DNA of 37,521 bases from Lunatimonas sp. (GTDB taxonomy: Bacteria; Bacteroidota; Bacteroidia; Cytophagales; Cyclobacteriaceae): assembly GCF_020832325.1 (NCBI RefSeq), contig NZ_JAFIEU010000001.1, forward strand, positions 1-37,521, in the 5' to 3' direction. This document shows, piece by piece, positions 1 through 6,190 of the stretch. A program made the translations under genes and the position numbers. Below the pieces are notes generated by a model. The model searched no databases. It was not told the origin of the DNA and was given only the letters and a program-made list of their open reading frames with translations. The number at the start of each line of letters is the position of its first letter. Positions within the stretch are counted from its first letter, which is position 1.

Positions 1-1572
1 TACAAGACGGAATATATTCAGGATGATGATGCCCAAAAACTCCGCTTTAAAGTAGATAGGGAGGGGAATTATCAACTTCAGGTGGATGGTAAAAACTGGT
101 GGTTTGACCGTCAGGATGGAGCCATCTGGGATGATGATAAAAACTATATGGAAGAATCCAGAAGAAGGGGGATAGCACGAAATGTTGCTAAATACCTGGT
201 TTCTGATGAAAGAAGAGGGCAATACTTTCGTCAATGGAGAGATGAAATCCGTACTCCGGATGATATCTGGGATGAAATCCAAATCCGTACTTCCAATATT
301 CCAGGAGTAACTTCTGCGCCAAAACTACAACCTATCGAAACCCGCTTGGTCATGTTGCAAACAGGCATGCGTGCTCCTATGGGGATGAAGGTTTATGGGC
401 CAGATTTAGAGACCATTGAGAGTTTCAGTTTGAAATTAGAAAACCTCCTAAAGGAAGTGCCTTCTGTCAAAGGAGAGGCCGTTTTTGCTGACCGTTCTTT
501 AGGTAAACCCTATCTGGAAATTGATTTGGATAGGACTAAGTTGGGTAGGTATGGGTTGAATATAGCTGATGTGCAGGAGTTTATTGAAGTCGCTATAGGA
601 GGTATGACTTTGAGTACAACTGTAGAAGGTCGTGAGCGTTATGCCATCCGTGCCCGATATGCCAGAGAGTATAGGGATGATCCAGAGGCCTTGAAGCGGA
701 TTCTGATCAGTACTCCGACGGGGGCACAGATTCCGTTGGGTCAAATGGCCGAGATCAATTACCGTCCCGGGCCGATGATGATCCGTGGAGAAAATACCTT
801 CTTGGTGGGTTATGTGCTTTTTGACAAGCGAGAGGGGTTTGCTGAAGGTACAGTAGTAGATGATGCCAGGGCATTTATCCAAAATAAAATCAATTCTGGA
901 GAATTGGATGTTCCTGCTGGAGTTTCTTATACTTTCTCGGGAAGCTACGAAAACCAAATCCGTGCAGAGAAGCGCTTGGCGATTGTGATCCCGCTATCCT
1001 TGGCAGTGATATTCCTGATTTTGTATTTGCAGTTCCGATCGACAGCCATGGTGCTGATGATATTCTCAGCAATAGCCATGGCCTTTTCGGGAGGCTTTAT
1101 GATGTTGTGGTTTTATGGTCAAGGTTGGTTTTTCGATTTCAACTTCCTTGGTACCAATATCCGGGAACTCTTCCAGATGCGCACATTCAATCTTTCTGTG
1201 GCGGTATGGGTAGGTTTTATTGCCCTGTTTGGGATTGCTACAGATGATGGGGTTGTGATGGGAACTTATCTGAAGCAAAGTTTCGAAAAGATCCAACCTG
1301 AGAATGTCAAAGAAGTCCACAAAGCAGTATTGGAAGCTGGCTTGAAAAGGGTTAGGCCTTGTTTGATGACAACGGCCACTACATTGCTCGCTTTGTTGCC
1401 AGTTCTTACAAGTTCAGGAAGAGGTTCTGACATCATGATCCCTATGGCCATTCCGGCTTTTGGGGGAATGACGGTGGCACTTATTTCATTATTTATTGTG
1501 CCGGTGTTATATGGGAAATATGTTGAAGTAAAGTTGAAATATGCTTCGCGAAATATGCCTTCGGCGAAATAG
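1..1572 (+). CDS. cusA: CusA/CzcA-family heavy-metal RND efflux pump, C-terminal part (5' end outside window)
   Basis: The frame is open from base 1, so the gene starts upstream and only about 523 C-terminal residues are seen. The protein is the inner-membrane proton-driven pump of a tripartite metal efflux system. Visible are the second periplasmic porter half (TGMRAPMGMKVYGP, rich in methionine, as expected for Cu/Ag-type pumps), then the last transmembrane bundle with the acidic ATDDGVVMG helix, the RPCLMTTATT loop and the closing helices ending near VPVLYGKYVEVK. The family and metal class (HME-RND) are clear; the exact metal (Cu+/Ag+ rather than Zn/Co/Cd) is inferred from the methionines and from the CusB-type adaptor downstream. 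The last residues, about LKYASRNMPSAK, are encoded by a 27-bp tandem repeat, so the native C-terminus was probably altered by repeat expansion and a frame change. Confidence 0.93.
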   Translation, partial: YKTEYIQDDDAQKLRFKVDREGNYQLQVDGKNWWFDRQDGAIWDDDKNYMEESRRRGIARNVAKYLVSDERRGQYFRQWRDEIRTPDDIWDEIQIRTSNIPGVTSAPKLQPIETRLVMLQTGMRAPMGMKVYGPDLETIESFSLKLENLLKEVPSVKGEAVFADRSLGKPYLEIDLDRTKLGRYGLNIADVQEFIEVAIGGMTLSTTVEGRERYAIRARYAREYRDDPEALKRILISTPTGAQIPLGQMAEINYRPGPMMIRGENTFLVGYVLFDKREGFAEGTVVDDARAFIQNKINSGELDVPAGVSYTFSGSYENQIRAEKRLAIVIPLSLAVIFLILYLQFRSTAMVLMIFSAIAMAFSGGFMMLWFYGQGWFFDFNFLGTNIRELFQMRTFNLSVAVWVGFIALFGIATDDGVVMGTYLKQSFEKIQPENVKEVHKAVLEAGLKRVRPCLMTTATTLLALLPVLTSSGRGSDIMIPMAIPAFGGMTVALISLFIVPVLYGKYVEVKLKYASRNMPSAK

Positions 1573-1709
1573 GGTTGAAATATGCCTTCGGCGAAATAGG
1601 ATTGAAATATGTCTGGGACGAAATAAAGTTGAAATATTCCCCTGCCTGCGGTAGGCAGGATCGGCGAAATAGAGTTGAAATAAGGATTTGCCGAAATATG
1701 ATTGAATTA
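1530..1709 (+). repeat. 27-bp tandem repeat array, about six degenerate copies
   Basis: Consecutive units start near 1530, 1557, 1584, 1611, 1638 and 1683. The best copies share GCCTTCGGCGAAATAGG followed by RTTGAAATAT. Four units are exactly 27 bp; the 1638 unit is 45 bp because an extra 18 bp containing a perfect 7-bp inverted repeat is inserted. The first copy lies inside the cusA coding end and the last runs up to the four-helix-bundle gene. The period is a multiple of three, so one frame reads LKYAFGEIG repeatedly. Seen directly by alignment of the bases; function is unknown. Confidence 0.9.
1641..1659. repeat. Small palindrome inside the tandem array
   Basis: CCTGCCT and AGGCAGG pair perfectly around a five-base loop. 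It accounts for most of the 18 extra bases in one repeat unit. A related CAGGCAGG string recurs at about 14067-14074, next to other pieces of the same repeat family. It resembles the short palindromic intergenic elements common in Bacteroidota; it has no T-run, so it is unlikely to be a terminator. Confidence 0.7.
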
Positions 1710-1722
1710 CTTAAATAGAAAA

Positions 1723-2130
1723 ATGATGGATGGGAAAAAGAAATTCATTCAGTTAAAGGACCTCGAGATATACCAGTTATCAAGGAAGCTGTCGGCGATA
1801 GCATGGGGGATTAATAGCAGGCTATCTTATCAAGAAAAAAAGACTTGGGGAGATCAGATGCTTGAATCTATAGATTCTGTAGGGGCTAACATTGCGGAAG
1901 GATATGGTCGATATCATTATTTAGAGAAGATGCGATTCTATTTTATTTCCAGAGCCTCTTTATCAGAAGGGAAAGAACATTGGTTAGATCTTGGATTCGA
2001 AAGAGGTCAGATTTCTCAGGAAGAATCGGATCAAATCTGTGTAATTCATAAACCTCTTCAAATCAAATTGAATAATATGATTTCAAAAACCTACGAATCA
2101 AAGAAAGGAGGAGAGAATGGCAGGAATTAA
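1723..2130 (+). CDS. Four-helix bundle protein (S23 rRNA-intervening-sequence protein family)
   Basis: A small, all-helical protein of about 135 residues. The family signature is visible: FIQLKDLEIYQLSRKLS at the N-terminus, then WGDQMLESIDSVGANIAEGYGR and a third helix beginning FYFISRASLSEGKEHW. The family was first known from intervening sequences in 23S rRNA genes and includes the Avd accessory protein of diversity-generating retroelements; most free-standing members have no assigned job. The ATG at 1723 or 1726 is preferred; a TTG at 1702 in the same frame is inside the upstream repeat. No good ribosome-binding site precedes either. The gene interrupts the expected cusA-tolC-cusB order and is bracketed by related repeats in opposite orientation, so it looks like a late arrival rather than a part of the efflux system. 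Confidence 0.85.
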   Translation: MMDGKKKFIQLKDLEIYQLSRKLSAIAWGINSRLSYQEKKTWGDQMLESIDSVGANIAEGYGRYHYLEKMRFYFISRASLSEGKEHWLDLGFERGQISQEESDQICVIHKPLQIKLNNMISKTYESKKGGENGRN

Positions 2131-2410
2131 TGATATACTTATTCACATAGAGCAGCCAAATACTTTTAAAAGTTTAAAGAAGAGATCTATTTCAGCCTTT
2201 TATCAAATAGTAAATAAAATGGATAAAGGTCTGATGCTAAAATCTATTTCCACCCTATTTCTACTTATTTCTTCCTTATTGCTTTCAAATTTCAATTTAT
2301 CTCAAAGAGTTGGCTTTAGAAAAAAAGGTCTAATGCTTAAAACTATTTCAACCATATTTCAACCATATTTCTATGTATTTCAAATGGTGATAAAAAGAGA
2401 AAAGGGTCTA
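2117..2410 (+). other. Open extension upstream of the TolC-like gene carrying duplicated leader sequences
   Basis: The frame of the TolC-like gene stays open back to an ATG at 2117, which has the best Shine-Dalgarno site around (AAAGGAGG) and overlaps the end of the four-helix-bundle gene by 14 bases. The extension encodes two earlier copies of a leader that begins GLMLK-S/T-IST-L/IF (ATGs at 2234 and 2333), before the third copy used as the likely start at 2411. If translation began at 2117 the outer-membrane channel would carry about 98 extra residues with internal hydrophobic segments, which is unlikely to export normally. I treat it as repeat-derived sequence, while noting that translational coupling from the upstream gene is possible. 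Confidence 0.6.
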
Positions 2411-2471
2411 ATGCTGTATATTATTTTTACCATATTTCTACTTATTTCCACCATATTTCAATCAAACTCCC
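2240..2471 (-). repeat. Inverted counterpart of the cusA-end repeat motif, three degenerate clusters
   Basis: Clusters at 2244-2261, 2343-2371 and 2431-2461 consist of CTATTTC/CATATTTC words joined by AACC, CACC or TACT. Read on the minus strand they match the upstream array: 2353-2371 is the reverse complement of 1566-1584 with one mismatch in 19, and 2244-2261 matches a same-family 18-mer with one mismatch. The arrays therefore lie in inverted orientation on both sides of the four-helix-bundle gene. In the + strand they are translated as the IFTIF/ISTIF parts of the channel leader. Confidence 0.75.
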
Positions 2472-3835
2472 AAACATTAGATCAATACCTCGAATTAGCA
2501 ATTGATAATAACCCCTTCCTTCAAGCTTCCTTTAAAGGGTATCAGGCTTCTTTGGAGAAAACAAATCAGGTTAGTTTGGAAAGCCCCCAATTAAACATAG
2601 GCGTCTTCACAAGACCTATGGAGTTGTTGATGGGGAATCAGCGGGGTGAGGCTTCGGTGATGCAGATGTTTCCTTGGTTTGGGATGTTGAAAACCCAGAA
2701 GGATGAAGCTACGCTGATGGCTGAAGCTAAGTATGAGGAATTTAGACAGCAAAGGAATCTACTGCTGTATCAGGTAAAAGAGACTTATTTCCAATTGCAG
2801 CAATTGCAAAACACCATGGATATCTCGGCTTCCAATCTGGAGATTTTGAAGTCTTTGGAAGAATTGGCCATCATCCGATATCAGGGAGGGAATACTTCTG
2901 CGGCTGTTACCTCTGTTTCCAATGCGGTAAGAAGTTCCTCAAGACCTGGCCAAAGCTCCGGCTCAGATGGTATGGGTATGGGAGGAAGTGGATCTTCTTC
3001 AGGAGGGTTTGCCCAATCCGGAGGTTCGTCAGCAATGTCTACAATGGGCTCGGGTGGAGGCTCAGGCAAACTTACAGATGTTCTGCGCCTACAAGTTCAG
3101 ATCAAGGCATTGGAAAGTGATTTGGAACAGTTGGAGGTGGATAAACGTGCACTGACAGTCCGTTTCAATCAATTATTGGGTAGGGATAAAAATGAAGCCG
3201 TAGTCATTGAAAGCCAGTTGGAAAGTCAAAAAGCCTTGGGTTGGGAAGTGGAAATGTTGGAGCAGATTTTTGAAACTAACCCCATGCTGCTGATGCTGGA
3301 AAAAGAAGGTTTGGCTTTTAAAAAGCAGGGTGAAATGGCAAAACTTGAGGGAAAGCCAATGTTTGGACTGGGCTTGAATTATATGGTCTTTTCTCCAAGG
3401 CCTGAATCCGGAATGGTTGGTGGAATGAATTACATGCCTGCCGGTATGGGTAACAACATGGTCATGCCAATGGCAACTGTGACTTTACCGATTTACAGGA
3501 AGAAATACAAGGCAATGGAAGCGGAATCCAAGTTGTATTGGGAAGCGAATGAAAAGCAAAAAGAGGATTTACAAAGAAATCTGGAAACCGAATTTGAAAG
3601 CATCCTGGCTAATATCAAAGATTCTGAAAGAAAGATAAGGCTCTTGGAAGAACAAATCGAATTGACAGAGCAGACCCTTGAACTTTCTGTCACTTCTTAT
3701 GCTACCGAAGGAAGTTCCTTTGAAGAAATCCTCAATATCCAAAGAGAATTACTGGCTTTCAGGTTGAATGCTTTGAATACAAAAATTGATAGGGAAATAC
3801 AATTGGCCAAAATGAAGACTTTGGTTGGTATATAA
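2411..3835 (+). CDS. TolC/CusC-family outer-membrane efflux channel
   Basis: The third component of the tripartite metal efflux system, forming the outer-membrane duct for the CusA-CusB complex. The start at 2411 gives 474 residues and places a hydrophobic signal peptide (MLYIIFTIFLLIS) directly before QTLDQYLELAIDNNP, the usual beginning of mature family members; earlier in-frame starts at 2117, 2234 and 2333 exist (see the separate entry). Two long helical coiled-coil regions follow, with ILNIQRELLAFRLNALN near the C-terminus, typical of OEP repeats. Two features are unusual: a Gly/Ser/Met-rich low-complexity insert (bases about 2930-3070) and a Met-rich stretch (about 3382-3480, SGMVGGMNYMPAGMGNNMVM) that could touch Cu+ or Ag+. 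Metal binding is inference. It lies between cusA and cusB, in the same direction. Confidence 0.88.
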   Translation: MLYIIFTIFLLISTIFQSNSQTLDQYLELAIDNNPFLQASFKGYQASLEKTNQVSLESPQLNIGVFTRPMELLMGNQRGEASVMQMFPWFGMLKTQKDEATLMAEAKYEEFRQQRNLLLYQVKETYFQLQQLQNTMDISASNLEILKSLEELAIIRYQGGNTSAAVTSVSNAVRSSSRPGQSSGSDGMGMGGSGSSSGGFAQSGGSSAMSTMGSGGGSGKLTDVLRLQVQIKALESDLEQLEVDKRALTVRFNQLLGRDKNEAVVIESQLESQKALGWEVEMLEQIFETNPMLLMLEKEGLAFKKQGEMAKLEGKPMFGLGLNYMVFSPRPESGMVGGMNYMPAGMGNNMVMPMATVTLPIYRKKYKAMEAESKLYWEANEKQKEDLQRNLETEFESILANIKDSERKIRLLEEQIELTEQTLELSVTSYATEGSSFEEILNIQRELLAFRLNALNTKIDREIQLAKMKTLVGI

Positions 3836-4088
3836 CCTTTGAGGTCTTTTTCAGACCTCGAAGGTTTAATTCCAAATGAAGACCTTCGAGGATTTGAAAA
3901 CCTCAAAGGTCATTGCTATAACCTTGAAGTCTTTTTCAGACCTCGAAGGTTTTGTGAAAAACTAGAATGAAGACCTTCGGGGTTCTAAAAACCCCAAAGG
4001 TCATTGCTGGAACCATTGAGGTCTTTTTCAGACCTCGAAGGTTTAATTCCAATGAAGACCTTCGAGGTTTTGAAAACCTCAAAGGTCA
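3834..4088. repeat. Three tandem copies of an 86-91 bp double-hairpin element
   Basis: Copies start at 3834, 3920 and 4011. Each holds two hairpins. The first has AACCTTTGAGGTC paired with GACCTCGAAGGTT around a TTTTTCA loop; the second has GACCTTCGAGGTT paired with AACCTCAAAGGTC around a few bases. The arms of the two hairpins are themselves related, so the unit can also refold between hairpins. Changes in copy 2 (CGGGGTT against AACCCC) are compensatory, which supports a folded RNA or a maintained cruciform. The first copy begins within the stop codon region of the TolC-like gene. It resembles dispersed intergenic palindromes of Bacteroidota. It may damp readthrough or protect mRNA between the channel and adaptor genes. 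Confidence 0.85.
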
Positions 4089-4093
4089 ACTGT

Positions 4094-4116
4094 CTCATAT
4101 CTCATATCTCATATCT
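4094..4116 (+). repeat. Heptanucleotide CTCATAT repeat (three copies)
   Basis: Three exact copies of CTCATAT plus a partial CT stand 8 bases before the cusB start codon. Such a stretch is prone to slippage and could vary the spacing in the 5' leader of cusB. No Shine-Dalgarno sequence lies between it and the ATG. Regulation by copy number is inference only. Confidence 0.8.
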
Positions 4117-4124
4117 AAAAAAAT

Positions 4125-5864
4125 ATGAAAACAAATAAAAATATCTTAATCATCATCCTCGGCTGCCTCTTCTTTGGAGCTTTAGCAGGCTACTTAATTC
4201 GTGGGGGCGTAGAAGAACATCCTGATCACGAACATACCCATATTGACGAAAACGGGGTGGAGTACACTTGTTCTATGCATCCGCAAATCCGTCAAAATGA
4301 ACCGGGGCAATGTCCACTTTGTGGCATGGCACTGACTCCTGTAAGCAATAAGAAAAATGGACAGTCCAGTCCTTTTATCTTGGAGATCACGCCCGAGGCA
4401 GTTGCCCTTTCCAATGTGCAGACCACTCGTGTGAAGTACGGATCCGGCTCTGGGAAACTTACACTTACGGGTAAAATCCAACCTAACGAGCAAAGGGTGA
4501 AGAGTTTGACGGCCAATTATGCTGGACGGGTAGATCAGCTGTTTGTCAACTTCACCGGTCAGGAAGTAAGAAGAGGTGAAAAACTCGCCACGCTTTATTC
4601 TCCTGAATTGGTCAATGCTCAGAAGGAGCTTTTGGAGACAGCCAAAATCAAAGAGCGGCAGCCTGCATTGTATCAGGCTGCCAAGGAGAAATTGAAGCTC
4701 TGGAAAATCTCTGATGATCAAATTGCGGCTATTGAAAGTTCAGGCCAGGTGAAAACCCAATTTGATGTCTTTTCAGATGTAGCAGGAGTAGTATCAGCCC
4801 GCAATATAGCTGTTGGAGACTTTGTCAATAGAGGCTCAGCCCTTTTTGAAATCGTGGACTTGAGTTCTGTGTGGGTGATGTTGGATGCCTATGAATCTGA
4901 TTTGGGTGCGGTCAAAAAGGGAGATGATTTGAGTTTTCAAGTTTCTTCCTATCCTGGCAGAGAGTTCAAGGCTAAAGTAACATACATTGACCCTGTGCTC
5001 AATCCTGATACCCGTACAGTTGGAATAAGGGCAGAAGCGGTCAACCGTAATTTTGAATTGAAGCCTGAAATGTTTGTTTCTGCCATCATCTCCACATCGC
5101 AAGCGACTGCCTCTGGCTTGATGATTCCTAAAACGGCCATTTTGTGGACAGGTCCAAGATCTGTGGTGTATGTTCAAGTAGGGGATAAAGAAGCTCCTGC
5201 TTTTGAAATGCGGGAAATTGAAATCGGGGCTAAGGTAGGAGATGACTACTTGGTCTTGTCTGGCGTAGAGGAAGGTGATCAGGTAGTTTCCAATGGGGTT
5301 TTTGCCATAGACGCAGCAGCTCAGTTGAGCGGGAATTACAGCATGATGACCAAGCCTGAAGTGAAGACTTTAGATGTACCCGAGGAGTTTAGAAAGCAAC
5401 TGACCACATTTGTTCAAAGTTACCTGCCCATCAAAGATGCCTTGGTGAAAACCGATGCGGATGCCACTCAAAAGACAATCACTCCAGCCAAAGCCAGTTT
5501 GTCCAAAATGGATATGAAGCTATTGGAAGGAAAGGCCCATGATATTTGGATGGATTTGTTGAGGCCTATGCAAGGCAGTTTGGATAAAATCGCCCAAACC
5601 ACCGATGTGGAAGAGCAGAGAAAACATTTCGAGACGCTTTCTGACAACTTGATAGAGGCTGTGGAGTATTTCGGAGTAACGGAGAACACCATTTACCGGC
5701 AATACTGTCCCATGGCTTTTCGAGATCAGGGAGCTTATTGGTTAAGTGCGGAGAAAGAGATCCGAAACCCTTACTATGGCGACAGGATGTTGGTGTGTGG
5801 CGAGGTAAAGAAGATTTATCATCCTGGAAGGAGAGTTGCTGTTTTGTCGGACGAATTCCCCTAG
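4125..5864 (+). CDS. cusB: CusB-type periplasmic adaptor with heavy-metal-binding and DUF3347-like domains
   Basis: Membrane-fusion protein of 579 residues linking the RND pump to the outer-membrane channel. In order: an N-terminal membrane anchor (about 7-26), a His-rich stretch (HPDHEHTHI, 32-40), a heavy-metal-binding domain with YTCSMHPQ and CPLCGMAL (C49, M51, H52, C63, C66, M68), the hairpin, lipoyl and beta-barrel modules (VDQLFVNFTGQEVRRGEKL, then GDFVNRGSALFEIVDLSSVW), and a C-terminal DUF3347-like domain (from about 425) ending YCPMAF...YYGDRMLVCGEV, with further Cys/Met positions. The combination points to Cu+/Ag+ handling, and the metal-binding ends may hand ions to the pump. It follows cusA and the channel gene, as in Cus operons, but is separated from the channel by 289 bp of repeats. 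No metal-responsive regulator is visible. Confidence 0.93.
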   Translation: MKTNKNILIIILGCLFFGALAGYLIRGGVEEHPDHEHTHIDENGVEYTCSMHPQIRQNEPGQCPLCGMALTPVSNKKNGQSSPFILEITPEAVALSNVQTTRVKYGSGSGKLTLTGKIQPNEQRVKSLTANYAGRVDQLFVNFTGQEVRRGEKLATLYSPELVNAQKELLETAKIKERQPALYQAAKEKLKLWKISDDQIAAIESSGQVKTQFDVFSDVAGVVSARNIAVGDFVNRGSALFEIVDLSSVWVMLDAYESDLGAVKKGDDLSFQVSSYPGREFKAKVTYIDPVLNPDTRTVGIRAEAVNRNFELKPEMFVSAIISTSQATASGLMIPKTAILWTGPRSVVYVQVGDKEAPAFEMREIEIGAKVGDDYLVLSGVEEGDQVVSNGVFAIDAAAQLSGNYSMMTKPEVKTLDVPEEFRKQLTTFVQSYLPIKDALVKTDADATQKTITPAKASLSKMDMKLLEGKAHDIWMDLLRPMQGSLDKIAQTTDVEEQRKHFETLSDNLIEAVEYFGVTENTIYRQYCPMAFRDQGAYWLSAEKEIRNPYYGDRMLVCGEVKKIYHPGRRVAVLSDEFP

Positions 5865-6190
5865 TTGCACGTGTGCATCGATATCCAACGGACAGCATGG
5901 TAGATGATAAATTTGTATATACTATTATTTTTTTTGACCTATTTCAAGTTGAATGGTGAGGTATATTGGTTAGGGTTGAAGCATTTAAAAAAGTTTTGTC
6001 GCAGCACCGTTTTGATTTATTGATTTAGCCACAAACCCTACAAAATGAGTTATTTATGGATTTGAGGTCATTTGTAAATTATTTCTGGTACAATGGCGGA
6101 AATCTCAAAAAAATAAAATAAATTTGAGGCATAGATAGTATTATTTTGAGTGGTGGGGTATTACGGTAAAGGAAGAAGAGGGGACACCAA
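5865..6190. other. Intergenic region, no gene seen
   Basis: About 326 bases between cusB and the sensor kinase gene, AT-rich, with only short open frames. TAAATTTG occurs at 5908-5915 and 6119-6126 and fits the Bacteroidota -7 element TAnnTTTG, but neither has a convincing TTTG at the usual distance upstream. The second, 65 bases before the kinase start, is the better promoter guess. No terminator hairpin with a T-run follows cusB. Confidence 0.4.

Noticed and set aside
1530-1709. CRISPR array
   Set aside because: The 27-bp units are contiguous and degenerate with no unique spacers, and no cas genes are near.
1723-2130. Avd accessory protein of a diversity-generating retroelement
   Set aside because: The fold family is shared, but no reverse transcriptase, template repeat or variable repeat lies nearby; the group II intron is about 35 kb away.
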